DNA of 64,000 nt from Natrinema sp. HArc-T2 (GTDB lineage: Archaea > Halobacteriota > Halobacteria > Halobacteriales > Natrialbaceae), in NCBI RefSeq assembly GCF_041821085.1, contig NZ_JBGUAZ010000009.1, forward strand, positions 31,578 through 95,577, given 5' to 3'. A model generated the notes under the pieces. It had not been told where the DNA came from. It ran no database searches and saw only the letters and a program-made list of their open reading frames with translations. Of the stretch, positions 9,123 to 18,407 are shown in pieces. Position numbers and translations under genes: made by a program. Numbering within the stretch: position 1 is the stretch's first letter; each line of letters begins with the position of its first letter.

Positions 9123-10190
9123 CTACGCTTTTTCGCGATTGAGATAATCATCAATAGGGTCCTCAATGTCTCCCATGATTGCTTCTAAGAGGTCTGTCAC
9201 TGTTACCATTCCAATGACTTCCCCATCTTCTATTACCAACGCGAGTTCTTGATGTTCGGCCTGAAACTGATCGATAGCATCGCTTATATCGACATCTGGC
9301 GACAGAGTCATCGGCGGAGCAGCGATCTCTTCGAGATTGAGGTCTCCTGTAGCCATTTCATCGCGATATCCGCCTAACACTGGGAAGTAGATGATACCAC
9401 GGAAATCTGTAAGATCGTCACCGATCAATGGATACCGTGTGTGTGGTTGCTTTTCGATTCGGTTGAAATTCTCCTCGAAATCAACCGCCGTTGAGAGGGC
9501 AACAATATCATCAGTGGGGACCATCACCTCACGAACGGGCTGTTCTCCGATGTTGAGTGCATTCATAACCTCTTCCCGCCGCTCTGGCGCGAGATTGCCT
9601 TCATCGAGGACAGAACCGAGTCGATTGCGGAGATCCGCTCGTGACTCGATGACTTCCTGTTCAGTTTCACGCCATGCACCAGTCATCTCGATGCCGAACA
9701 GTTTCAGCGTTCCCTTTGCGATCCAGTCTCCGAACCAGATCGCCGGGGCAAGCACCTTCGCGAACCAGTAGAGTGGTCGTGCCCCGTACTGACAAACTTG
9801 CTTTGAACGTTCGACACCGAGATAGGTCGGTGTCTGTTCGCCATGTGTGAGATGAATCAAGTTAATAAGCAAAAAGCCAAGTAATGAGCCTGCCCCGATC
9901 GACGCGAGCGCCGTATTCTGGAATACCGGCTCGAATAGTGCTGCCAGCCCAGGTTCAGCAACAATACCTAACGCGATGCTCGTTCCGGAGATCCAAATCT
10001 GGCATGTCGTTAGATAGAACTCGAGATCATTGGTCATCTCCCATGCAAGTTGAAGCGATGGCGTGTCGAATTCAGACTCGGGATACTGTCGAGCACGGGT
10101 CAGACCGAACTCAATTGCGACGAAAAACGCGTTCAATCCGATGAGAAGGAGTCCTGCCAGTATTCGTAAACTGATCTCAAGTGGTTCCAT
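9123..10190 (-). CDS. CNNM/CorC-like transporter: DUF21 domain plus CBS pair
   Basis: Membrane protein of the CNNM/CorB (hemolysin-like) family, linked to Mg2+ or Co2+ export. Residues 1-180 form the DUF21 membrane domain, with small-residue helices such as GLNAFFVAIEFGLTRAR. Residues about 200-350 form a cytoplasmic CBS-pair (VREVMVPTDDIVALS, then DISDAIDQFQAEHQELAL and GMVTVTDLLEAIMGD) that would sense nucleotides. The C-terminal CorC_HlyC domain of many bacterial relatives is absent. The ATG at 10190 is chosen; the frame also has a TTG one codon earlier. No strong co-transcribed neighbour is seen. Confidence 0.85.
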   Translation of the reverse strand: MEPLEISLRILAGLLLIGLNAFFVAIEFGLTRARQYPESEFDTPSLQLAWEMTNDLEFYLTTCQIWISGTSIALGIVAEPGLAALFEPVFQNTALASIGAGSLLGFLLINLIHLTHGEQTPTYLGVERSKQVCQYGARPLYWFAKVLAPAIWFGDWIAKGTLKLFGIEMTGAWRETEQEVIESRADLRNRLGSVLDEGNLAPERREEVMNALNIGEQPVREVMVPTDDIVALSTAVDFEENFNRIEKQPHTRYPLIGDDLTDFRGIIYFPVLGGYRDEMATGDLNLEEIAAPPMTLSPDVDISDAIDQFQAEHQELALVIEDGEVIGMVTVTDLLEAIMGDIEDPIDDYLNREKA

Positions 10191-10193
10191 CAA

Positions 10194-10530
10194 TGACTCG
10201 TAGTGTTAGACACCACAAATTAGTATGGGAATGTCACTGCGACATTTCATAGAATGTAGTGAATTAGGTTCGGTGCCTACTGTTCACGCCGGGGAGGATG
10301 CCCATAGCCGTACCATCCGACAGTAAGTAGCGTTACTTTGATCTGCGGGTTTTGAGCCACGGCTCTCCGGGTAAATGACTGCCACCAATCTCCTACGGAA
10401 GAGCGAAAATCAAAGAGCAATTGCGAAATCGGTGGTAAAGGTTACGAAACCACTTCATAGCGCTTCTCCCATTTTGAAGCTTGTAGTCTTTCTGCTTCTA
10501 AACGAACTCGCGACTGTTATATTAGCACAC
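10194..10530. other. Intergenic gap beside a transposase remnant
   Basis: The 337 bases between the CNNM gene and the transposase fragment contain no frame that I can support. Bases 10370-10530 are irregular in composition and may be flanking debris of the decayed insertion sequence. Confidence 0.45.
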
Positions 10531-10785
10531 CTACCTAACCGTTGTTTCAGCGACGATGATGTCGAACGCGTAGGATTTCAACAGAGCCTCTTTGTAGTAG
10601 CAATGGAGGAAGCTACGCATAATCTCTGGTGGCTCATGATCTCGTGTTCGCCCCGTCTTCTCCGGAGCGAACACGTCGAACTCTTCGAGAAACCTGAAGG
10701 AGAGGTGCTCAAACAACGCTAGCGCCTCTGTCTCTACCGAAGAATGCTCTTGCAGGGTCGCTGGCTCATCCACCACAGCGTTCAT
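10531..10785 (-). pseudogene. N-terminal fragment of a haloarchaeal ISH-type transposase
   Basis: The 84-codon frame begins MNAVVDEPATLQEHSSVE and runs through FLEEFDVFAPEKTGRTRDH and SFLHCYYK. From memory this matches the N-terminus of a widespread haloarchaeal IS4/IS5-like transposase. After CYYK the family sequence stops and unrelated residues follow to a stop, so roughly three quarters of the gene, including the catalytic region, is missing. No terminal repeats were identified. It is a decayed insertion sequence and a sign of past mobile-element activity. Confidence 0.6.
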
Positions 10786-10984
10786 CCTGCTCTTTGGTGT
10801 GCCACTCGTTCTATGACACCCTCAGTCTCCGATATAACCTCCAGCGGCGACACTGGTTCAAGCACCGACTCGTTTCCGGAATATGGCGCTGAAAGCCTCC
10901 ATCTTGAGAGAACTCGAGATAACCGATGAAGCGAACAGTTGAAACTGTCCCTGTTCAGTAAGCGGTGACGATTCGTCACCAGCC

Positions 10985-11950
10985 CTATTGCACGTACTTA
11001 CTCGTGAGGTAAAGCAGGTACGCCGTTCCCGTCGATCCGAGGAGGGTCAGGATCCAACTTGCAAGTGTTCCGGCATATTTGCGTGTATCTACGCTGCTTC
11101 CCGCACCAGCGAATCCGCAGCCGGCGATGCTGTTGATGATGATGTGGTTGTAGGAGATCGGAACACCGAGCGTATTCGCGATGATTTGGACCATCGGAAT
11201 CGCGGTCAAGAGGACCGCGAGGGACGTTCGTTGTCCGAGGCTGGCGTACTGTCGACCGACGGCCTGGAGCATAACGGGACTTTTCGTCCACGCGCCGACC
11301 ATGATACCGAGTCCGCCGAACGCGATCAACGGAAGCATCCCGAACCCGAGTTCACGAACCGTGCCAACGAGTGGTCCGACTGCCAGTCCGACTTGGCTGC
11401 CGCCACCGATGAACGAAAACACGATTCCCGCGAACAGGACCGCCTTGTCGACCGCACGATCCATTTGGGCCGACTCCGGAACGTATCGCCGTATGAGGAC
11501 GACTATTCCGTACGCCAGGACCACGGCGACGACCCCGGACACGACCCACGATGCGATCGTGAGATACCAGTAGCCGAGGGTTGGACTGTAGCCTGCCGCC
11601 AAACCGACTCCAGCGACCGCGCCGAACGTCGAGAACGCGACGGGGATCGAGTGTTCGAAGTAGATTCCCAGTCCGACGTACAGTCCGATAACGAGCAGTG
11701 CGATCGTCCCCATCTCGAAGGTGATGGTTCCGGAGACGATTTCCGTCCCCACGCCGCGTGTCACCGCCGCACCTTGGATGACGGCACCGACGAATCCGAC
11801 GATTCCGACGAGGAACGCTCCCCGGAGTACCCCGACCGAGTTCGCCCCGATCGCAGGTGCCATTGAGACGGAGACACTACTCGCGCCGGTCACTGCTGCA
11901 ACGGCGAATGACACGAGAAACGCACCGGCCAGGAGAACCAGTGATGGCAT
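10985..11950 (-). CDS. pit: PiT-family inorganic phosphate transporter
   Basis: Integral membrane transporter of the PiT (PHO4) family, which imports phosphate with a cation. About ten membrane segments are visible. The duplicated PiT signature appears as GANSVGVLRGAFLVG in the N-terminal half and as the GGLGIMVGAWTKSPV and NHIIINSIAG stretches in the C-terminal half. The start at 11950 (MPSLVLLAGAFLVS) is chosen because the first helix follows at once; 51 further codons are open upstream but read as polar, non-family sequence. The next gene on its 3' side is the transposase remnant. Cation specificity is not visible. Confidence 0.85.
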   Translation of the reverse strand: MPSLVLLAGAFLVSFAVAAVTGASSVSVSMAPAIGANSVGVLRGAFLVGIVGFVGAVIQGAAVTRGVGTEIVSGTITFEMGTIALLVIGLYVGLGIYFEHSIPVAFSTFGAVAGVGLAAGYSPTLGYWYLTIASWVVSGVVAVVLAYGIVVLIRRYVPESAQMDRAVDKAVLFAGIVFSFIGGGSQVGLAVGPLVGTVRELGFGMLPLIAFGGLGIMVGAWTKSPVMLQAVGRQYASLGQRTSLAVLLTAIPMVQIIANTLGVPISYNHIIINSIAGCGFAGAGSSVDTRKYAGTLASWILTLLGSTGTAYLLYLTSKYVQ

Positions 11951-12103
11951 GTCGTCACTTGCGAAACCGTAGACGTTGGTGTAAAGCGTATCGAAATCGC
12001 AGTGTACGACTTCCAAAGGATTATCCGGCGTGAGACGTGACCGTTGCATGGCCCAGTCGAAGTTGGAGCGGCCGCCATGAATAGCCGACGAACAATCCAT
12101 CAC

Positions 12104-12753
12104 GGGCTGTCGGTATACGTTATGGATCCATCATGGGACCCAACAACACCGGGGGATCCCCCGCTGATCGAATCGTGGAGAAAACCGTCCGCACTCCGCA
12201 GGTCGAAACGGTTCGGGCGTCCGTTCGACGATTCTTGACGACCGATTGATCGTCGATCGACCAGTACAGCACTGTTTGGTCGAGCGTGCCCGGGAAGTAG
12301 CTGAGACGACCCGACGACGGCGGCTACTTGCCGGTGCCTAGTACAGTTTCTCAGTCGCCGTCAGCGGTATACACGCCTCCACGACGTTCACTTCCGATTC
12401 TCACGCTATTCCACTTTTGTTGCTCTGTTGCAGCGCATTGGTCTTTAGTTAAGCCTCAATCCTCGGTTGTGTAGCGGTAGCGAGCCTCTCTTGGAGTCTC
12501 GATCGTTGTTGATGTCTTTTTGAGCGTCGTCGATCAGTCGATCCAGTAACTGTGGCTCTCTCACTCGAAAACAACAGGGTTTCTTCAGGTCGCCTACCGA
12601 TCTTACGACTTCTCGTTCGGTTCCACTTCTTGATGTCAGAGCGAGTTGACTGACGCCTACAGAGACGATTGAGATGGAGGGTTAGTTGAATGAGTCTGAG
12701 TATGGGTCAAAATCATTATTGGAGTGCCATACGAGTAGTCAGAATGTCTATTC
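12104..12753. other. Long intergenic region with a possible coding remnant
   Basis: The 650 bases between divergent pit and tfb hold no intact gene. On the minus strand at about 12445-12640 a frame with coding-like composition is open (it includes REPQLLDRLIDDAQKDIN) and ends at TAA 12445-12447, but it lacks a convincing start or family. I read it as a gene remnant. The last 50 bases, with the AT-rich TCATTATT near 12711, probably hold the tfb promoter. Confidence 0.4.
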
Positions 12754-13719
12754 ATGGTGCGGCCAACGCAGCAGCGCGAACGCGACCAGATGTCGGTAAC
12801 GGAAGCCGACGAAAATGAGAGTGAAGAGCAGACATGTCCTGAATGCGATTCAGGCGCTCTCGTTGCTAGCAACGATAGTAACGAAATCATTTGTGAGGAG
12901 TGCGGCCTCGTTATCGAAGAGCAAAATATCGACCACGGGCCAGAATGGCGCGCGTTCAATCATGCCGAACGGCAGAACAAAAGCCGGGTTGGTGCACCCA
13001 CAACCCAGACGATGCACGACAAAGGGTTGACCACCCAGATTGACTGGAAAAATAAGGACGCACACGGAAGGTCAATCTCCTCAAAAAAGCGTAATCAGTT
13101 ACATCGACTGCGTAAGTGGCAAGAACGGATTCGAACCAAGGATGCAGGTGAACGAAACCTCCAGTTTGCGCTTTCGGAAATTGATCGCATGGCGTCGGCA
13201 CTCGGTGTCCCCCGTTCTGTCCGGGAGGTCTCATCAGTGATCTACCGACAAGCGCTCAGCAATGACTTGATTCGTGGACGGTCTATCGAGGGCGTCGCCA
13301 CGAGCTGTCTCTACGCTGGCTGTCGCCAAGAGGGGATTCCGCGGAGTCTTGAAGAGGTGACTGAAGTCTCTCGCGTTGGGAAGAAAGAAATCGGGCGCAC
13401 ATATCGCTATATCGCCAAGGAACTCTCCCTCGAGATGAAACCAGCCGACCCCAAAGAGTACGTCCCGCGGTTTTGTTCTGACCTCGAGGTGAGTGAAGAA
13501 GTGAAGATGAAGGCGATCGAAATTATCGATGAGTCTGCTGAACAGGGTCTGCTTTCAGGGAAGTCGCCAACGGGATTTGCGGCAGCAGCCATTTATGCGG
13601 CATCGCTTCTCTGTAACGAGAAAAAGACCCAAAAGGAAGTTGCTGAGGTTGCGCAGGTGACTGAGGTGACCATCCGAAATCGGTATCAAGAACAGATCGA
13701 AGCGATGGGTCTCAACTGA
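12754..13719 (+). CDS. tfb: Transcription initiation factor TFB (TFIIB homologue)
   Basis: General transcription factor that bridges TBP-DNA and RNA polymerase. The zinc ribbon has Cys28, Cys31, Cys47 and Cys50 (TCPECD ... IICEECG). The B-reader/linker includes [19 protein letters not shown]. Two cyclin-like repeats follow at about residues 125-215 and 222-318. The HTH of repeat two ([19 protein letters not shown]) recognises the BRE. Haloarchaea carry many TFB paralogues with distinct promoter sets, so this copy may be condition-specific. The ATG at 12754 is taken; MSVTEADE at 12790 is a reasonable alternative. It stands alone, with a convergent membrane-protein gene downstream. Confidence 0.95.
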   Translation: MVRPTQQRERDQMSVTEADENESEEQTCPECDSGALVASNDSNEIICEECGLVIEEQNIDHGPEWRAFNHAERQNKSRVGAPTTQTMHDKGLTTQIDWKNKDAHGRSISSKKRNQLHRLRKWQERIRTKDAGERNLQFALSEIDRMASALGVPRSVREVSSVIYRQALSNDLIRGRSIEGVATSCLYAGCRQEGIPRSLEEVTEVSRVGKKEIGRTYRYIAKELSLEMKPADPKEYVPRFCSDLEVSEEVKMKAIEIIDESAEQGLLSGKSPTGFAAAAIYAASLLCNEKKTQKEVAEVAQVTEVTIRNRYQEQIEAMGLN

Positions 13720-13779
13720 CACTGAGGCTGAGGACGAAATACACCACTGCTACGAAACGACTGACTGCTGCCAGACCGG

Positions 13780-14334
13780 CTACTCGTTGGCCGCGAGCTC
13801 GTCAAGAACACGGTCACCGAACGCAACCACGAGTAATGCGCCGACCAGATCGAAGACAATGTCCAAGAACGTGTCTTTCCGGCCGTACGTGACGAGTATC
13901 GGCTCGAGATCCAGGCGTTTCGCCGTTGCGTGAATAGCATACTCGATGGTTTCCCAGACAAGCCCTAAACTAATGACGGCGGCAACGACTCGTGGGCCAG
14001 GATCGCGCCCCTTCCTGCGACTGACCACATAGACGATTCCGGCCAGAATCGACGAGGAATGTGCGTGTGTAAGGTGATCCCACCACCAGACGTCGTCATA
14101 GGGACCGAGCATGCCGACAGCATGAGTAACCATTGCAGTGTTCACATAGGCTCGCTGCCACGGCTTGAGTTTAACACCATACGCACGCGTGACGACCGTG
14201 GGAAGGTATGTGCCGATCGCCGCAACGACAGCATTGACAACGGCGCCTAGATTCCGGCGTCGGAGTCCGACGAGGAATACCGTGAGCAGCGTATATCTAG
14301 CCTCACGACCCACTCCCTGTTCAGCTGTCGACAT
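13780..14334 (-). CDS. Integral membrane protein, YjdF/DUF2238-like
   Basis: A 184-aa protein with about four to five hydrophobic segments. The pattern of a WWWDHLTHAHSS stretch (near residues 87-98), LVWETIEYAIHA (about 129-140) and DTFLDIVFDLVGALL (about 157-171) resembles the YjdF/DUF2238 membrane family, in which conserved His, Glu and Asp residues sit in or near helices. Function is unknown; a membrane hydrolase or binding site built from these residues is only a guess. It is convergent with tfb. The start is at MSTAEQGVGR, directly before the first basic and hydrophobic segment. Confidence 0.65.
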   Translation of the reverse strand: MSTAEQGVGREARYTLLTVFLVGLRRRNLGAVVNAVVAAIGTYLPTVVTRAYGVKLKPWQRAYVNTAMVTHAVGMLGPYDDVWWWDHLTHAHSSSILAGIVYVVSRRKGRDPGPRVVAAVISLGLVWETIEYAIHATAKRLDLEPILVTYGRKDTFLDIVFDLVGALLVVAFGDRVLDELAANE

Positions 14335-14833
14335 CTTCTGTATACAATAGACTGACTACTCGGGCCATATAGCAGTATCGCCCCGGAGACGGACCCAGAC
14401 GCCTCGGACAGTCTCAGTTAGTACTCGTCCATCGTTCTCAGTGACAGTCATAGACTCTCGATGCATGCTGACGACGATCTAGAACTGATTTCATCACGGT
14501 TGATACGTGGGCCTGCTTGCGATTACCGTAGCTCGATACTGAGGAAGAGCCGCTAGTGAGGACTCCTAGTTTTAAGTGATATCCATGACTATCAGTGAGG
14601 CAAGAAGATCGGAGAATATACCCACCGCTCATCGGTTTGGGTCGCGGGGGCGTCAATTCGCCCCCTCGAGTTGGCTACTCAATCCTGCGACCCGGATCGA
14701 CATAAAAGTTCGCCTCTCGAGGAGCCATTGCTCTGTCCAGCATGATATCTCGTTTCCTTCGAGAGTCGTCTCTCCCCCCAGCAGCATCGTGACTTGACCG
14801 ACAACCAGCAGTACACGACCACAACGACCCTCC
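14335..14833. other. Intergenic region, no gene seen
   Basis: The 499 bases between divergent genes contain only short frames that read as shadows or random sequence. ATAAAAG near 14702 is a TATA-like candidate but lies far upstream of the next start. No repeat or RNA gene was recognised. Confidence 0.5.
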
Positions 14834-15733
14834 ATGACAATTGGAAAAGATCCGGACGCAGTTGACGCAGAAACGCCCACTGATCACGACGTTGCCGCCG
14901 CTCTTGGCTTCGACAGCGTCGATACGCACACCAGCACTGATCCAACGGCCGACGACGGTGATGATGAACTCCCGAGTCGCGCAGAGATGTGGACCATCAT
15001 CCAAGAGCAGTCACAGACGATCGACCGCCTCGAGGAGCGTGTCGACGAACTCCAGCAGGAACAAAACCGCGCCGATCGCAACCGAAAGGAGATCGCCAGT
15101 CAACTCCATGAAATCACCGAGTCGGTTGCCGAAACCGACGAGACGGCTGACCAAGCAAAAGAAATTGCGAAGACTGCGAACGCAAACGCTGAGCAGGCCA
15201 AGTCGATCGCCGAAACCGGTGAGACCGCGTTCGACCGCGAGGATCCAGAGGAACTGCCCGGCGGCATCGAACCCTCGAGCAGTCCATTGGATTTCCTTGC
15301 GAACTGCCGCCAGCACCGCGTCAAAAAACACCTCGTCGACAAGGGGATGACGCGGAAGAACCGATTCCGGGCACTCCTTGTAATGAAGCGCTGGGACGAG
15401 TTCGCAACCAAGCGCACGAACGGGAGCGGAATTTTCTGGACACGAGACGATGTCCAGGATGCGCTCACTGCAATCCTCGGAAAGCGTCCCCACGCACAGA
15501 CACTCAAACGCGTGTGGGACGAGATGGTTGCGCTCGGAAGTTCGGACATCGATGTCACCGAGCGTCGTGTTTCTGCGAAACAGACTCCAACGGAGATCAT
15601 CGCGATGGACATCGAGACTGCTGAGGGACTGCTCGAGGCCCGCTATCACCATCTCGAATTGCTCGACTCGGATGGACAGGTCACTGGTGGCGTCACACCC
15701 GTTGTGACTCAGAACGACAGGGCAGAGGTGTGA
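14834..15733 (+). CDS. Coiled-coil protein with C-terminal winged-helix-like region, unknown function
   Basis: A 299-aa acidic protein. Residues 1-45 are low complexity. Residues about 48-130 are a long heptad-like coiled coil rich in Glu, Gln, Lys and Ala (TIDRLEERVDELQQEQN). Residues about 150-260 look like a winged-helix fold (HRVKKHLVDKGM, FWTRDDVQDALTAILGK, TLKRVWDEMVAL). Similar coiled-coil plus wHTH proteins occur on haloarchaeal plasmids, so a DNA-binding or segregation role is possible, but I do not recognise the family. It stands alone, upstream of a decayed 800-base gap. Confidence 0.6.
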   Translation: MTIGKDPDAVDAETPTDHDVAAALGFDSVDTHTSTDPTADDGDDELPSRAEMWTIIQEQSQTIDRLEERVDELQQEQNRADRNRKEIASQLHEITESVAETDETADQAKEIAKTANANAEQAKSIAETGETAFDREDPEELPGGIEPSSSPLDFLANCRQHRVKKHLVDKGMTRKNRFRALLVMKRWDEFATKRTNGSGIFWTRDDVQDALTAILGKRPHAQTLKRVWDEMVALGSSDIDVTERRVSAKQTPTEIIAMDIETAEGLLEARYHHLELLDSDGQVTGGVTPVVTQNDRAEV

Positions 15734-16557
15734 GAAAGCGGTTGACTTCATCCCGAGAGGGAGCATCTATCTAACGAGCACAACGAACGGATCTGGTCGT
15801 CGTCGGACCACGACGACGTCGCCGCTACCAATAGCCGCAGGTGTAAGAGACGATCGTCCCTTTCAGAGACAGTATTTGTTCCTCTAACGCTGGTTATGGA
15901 GGTTCGGCTTTGGACCTACTCACAACGGGTGTGATCATGACCGGTCAGTTGTGATCCGCACGATCGCACTTTCACAGGAGAAGATCATTGTGAGATAGGC
16001 ATGATGAGCCCCTGATCAACAGAATCCCATGTATCACTGGGTAATATTGTGGAAAGTGAGGGGAATTGATATGAATTCAATCAAAACGGTGACTTGGGCG
16101 TGGGGAGAGGCTGTGAGGAACCCGTCCTCACGCTCTGTCAGAGGCACATCTCAGGCACATGGACCGTGTCGAATACTCGTCTCCACACGAGTCGTCTGGG
16201 ACAAACAGTACAACTTGGAGGAGTGGGAGTGGCGTTCGGTGACTCCGTCGATACCCTGTCTCGAGAAGTGGTTTCTAGTCTGAGCGTGTTACTCAACGAG
16301 TTCTGCCTGATCTTTGACGGAGAGTTCTTGGTCACATCGTAAAGCCGTCTCGAGTGTGCCGCTGAGAGTCGCAGCGGCATCTTGCTACAGACAGTGATAC
16401 TGCGTTAGAATGGCGTGCACTAAGTGCACGTAGTTTAGTTACCGTTAGAGAACGGCACTATCGGACCGCCTACTCACTCACGGCTCGAAACTCTATATCG
16501 TTTTGAAATAGCACCAATTTATATCTTGACAACCCACCTATTAGGTGTATAATTCCA
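15734..16557. other. Long gap with coding debris and the promoter of the next small gene
   Basis: The 824 bases hold no intact gene. On the minus strand, 16285-16375 reads as a coding-like fragment (SGTLETALRCDQELSVKDQ) that ends in TAA and is preceded in frame by TAG. A related sequence lies at 16827-16855, after the 78-aa gene. TTTATATC at 16518-16525 is a good TATA box for the ATG at 16558. The rest looks non-coding. Confidence 0.45.
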
Positions 16558-16794
16558 ATGACGGATTCAATCTCTTCGGACATTAATTTGTCCGATAACG
16601 GCGAGAGTATGGCCGATCTTGTTGAAATAATTCAGCAGCATGAGAAGAAATTGAGTGACCTTGAAGAAAACTATGTTCCCACAGTCGTTGTAAGAAAGGT
16701 ATTACTCGAATATGGAATTGACCCTAACACTGTTGATGAAATCGTTGGAACAATCGAAGAAGTTGACGAGCAGTGGGGTGGTGACAATGTGTGA
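16558..16794 (+). CDS. Small acidic hypothetical protein
   Basis: A 78-aa acidic protein, predicted mostly helical, with a short coiled-coil-like stretch (EIIQQHEKKLSDLEENY, about residues 23-39). Codon use is more AT-rich than that of its neighbours, which suggests a separate history. TTTATATC about 33-40 nt upstream fits a leaderless or nearly leaderless transcript starting at this ATG. It lies between two decayed copies of the same coding fragment. No family was recognised; small size and isolation would fit a regulator or an antitoxin-like protein, but that is a guess. Confidence 0.55.
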   Translation: MTDSISSDINLSDNGESMADLVEIIQQHEKKLSDLEENYVPTVVVRKVLLEYGIDPNTVDEIVGTIEEVDEQWGGDNV

Positions 16795-16994
16795 CTGTGG
16801 CTATCAATGCTGTCAGCGTGTTCAGGAACTTGGTCGCGTCGCAAAGCCGTCTCGAACCCGCTCGTTTGTTTCAGTGTAGAACGCTCCTCGAGTCATCTTG
16901 GCGAACGCCTTCACAGCACGACCGGCGGCCGAATATAGTCGAGCGATAGCCAGCAAACCCAAGTACGGCGTCGGTCGTAGACGTTTGTAGTTGC

Positions 16995-18407
16995 ATGCGC
17001 CTGACGTTCGATGATGGAACGCTGCTACTTGAGGACGCACCCGATAGTGTTCCCTACGCCGAGTGGGACGATCGCGTCGACGAGTATCGAGCGCAGGCCT
17101 ATCGCTATCACGACCTCCATCAGTGGGCAGTTCCCTCCAGTCGCGACCAGCAGACCCTCGCGCAGGCCACGATGGCTAGCGAACCTCTTGAAGACGATGC
17201 TAGAGCCTACAGTGACCTTGCCCTCTCACCTGCCGTCGCGATCGAACCTCGAGGCTACCAGCAAGCCGCCCTCGAGGCCTGGATCGATCACGACCGTCGG
17301 GGGAGTGTCGTCCTCCCGACCGGCAGTGGGAAAACTTTCCTCGCGATCCAGTCGATTGCCGACGCCGGCGTCAGTACGCTCGTGGTCGTTCCCACGATCG
17401 ATCTGCTCAACCAGTGGCATGCGACGCTCACTAACGCGTTCGGAGACCAGCTTCCTGACGATGTCGGCGTTCTTGGTGGCGGCAGCCACACAATCACCGA
17501 TCTGACGGTGACGACATACGATTCGGCCTATCGGTACATCAACGAGTACGGCGACCGGTTCGGTCTGTTGGTCGTCGACGAGGTCCATAACTTACCTGCC
17601 CCCACCTACCAACAGATCCCTGAGATGACGATCGCACCCTATCGGCTCGGATTGACTGCCACCTACGAACGAGCTGACGACCAACACGAGGTCCTCGACG
17701 AGTTACTTGGTCCCGTCGTCTACAAGGAAGATGTCGACGAACTCACCGGCGAGTACCTCAGCGATTACGAGACGATTCACCTCGAGGTTGAGCTTACCAC
17801 CGACGAGCGCGATCAGTACGAAGAGGAATACCAGCTGTATCGCGACTACGTCGACTCCCATGACTTCGACATTTGGAAGGAACGGGGCTACCAGGAGTTC
17901 CTCAAGCGCAGTTCCTACGATCCACAGGGACGACGAGCTCTAGTCGCCAAACAGCGGGCCGAAGAGATCGCTCGAACTGCTGAGAAAAAACTCGAAACCC
18001 TGGATAACCTCCTGAAACGCCACCACGACGACCGGACGATCATCTTCACAGCGAATAATGACTTCGCCTACGAGATTTCCCAGGAGTTCATCATCCCGTG
18101 TATTACTCACCAAACGGCTACCGAGGAACGCACAGACCTTCTCGACCGATTCCGGACCGGGGAGTACTCGATGCTCGTGACCTCACAGGTCCTCGACGAG
18201 GGTATCGACGTACCGGCGGCGAACGTCGGGATCATCCTCTCGGGAAGTGCCTCGAAACGTCAGTACGCCCAGCGGCTTGGGCGGATCCTTCGCCCGACTG
18301 ACGACCGCCAGCCAGCACGCCTCTACGAGATCATCGCGGCCAATACCAAGGAAACGTATGTCTCTCAACACCGTCGCCAAGGGGTAGGAACCGATGCTGA
18401 CAGCTGA
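16995..18407 (+). CDS. Archaeal XPB-type DNA helicase
   Basis: SF2 helicase of the XPB/Rad25 group, 470 aa, a 3'-5' DNA translocase expected to act with Bax1 in DNA repair or transcription-linked processing. After an N-terminal domain, motif Q/Ia is RGYQQAAL, Walker A is LPTGSGKT (107-114), Walker B is DEVH (195-198), motif III is LTAT, and motif VI is QRLGRILRP. The loop after motif III (TATYERADD) may hold the XPB-type RED-like element. Its 3' end overlaps the next gene by 14 nt, a strong sign of joint translation. Confidence 0.9.
   Translation: MRLTFDDGTLLLEDAPDSVPYAEWDDRVDEYRAQAYRYHDLHQWAVPSSRDQQTLAQATMASEPLEDDARAYSDLALSPAVAIEPRGYQQAALEAWIDHDRRGSVVLPTGSGKTFLAIQSIADAGVSTLVVVPTIDLLNQWHATLTNAFGDQLPDDVGVLGGGSHTITDLTVTTYDSAYRYINEYGDRFGLLVVDEVHNLPAPTYQQIPEMTIAPYRLGLTATYERADDQHEVLDELLGPVVYKEDVDELTGEYLSDYETIHLEVELTTDERDQYEEEYQLYRDYVDSHDFDIWKERGYQEFLKRSSYDPQGRRALVAKQRAEEIARTAEKKLETLDNLLKRHHDDRTIIFTANNDFAYEISQEFIIPCITHQTATEERTDLLDRFRTGEYSMLVTSQVLDEGIDVPAANVGIILSGSASKRQYAQRLGRILRPTDDRQPARLYEIIAANTKETYVSQHRRQGVGTDADS

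Noticed and set aside
10782..10979. 65-aa minus ORF upstream of the transposase remnant
   Set aside because: Arg/Ser-rich, no family, lies in insertion-sequence debris; no support as a gene.
10988..11866. 292-aa plus ORF, Asp/Arg/Glu-rich
   Set aside because: Complementary shadow of the PiT gene; repetitive DxRxE composition arises from antisense of a membrane protein.
13127..13145. GGATTCGAACC string like a tRNA T-arm
   Set aside because: Lies inside the tfb coding frame with no acceptor or anticodon stem around it.
14841..15350. 169-aa plus ORF rich in Arg, Ser and Thr
   Set aside because: Second-frame shadow of the coiled-coil protein gene at 14834.
16822..17040. 72-aa minus ORF with a hydrophobic middle
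   Set aside because: Overlaps the start of the XPB gene, has no good promoter, and its 3' part competes with a repeat-related fragment in another frame; I could not support it.
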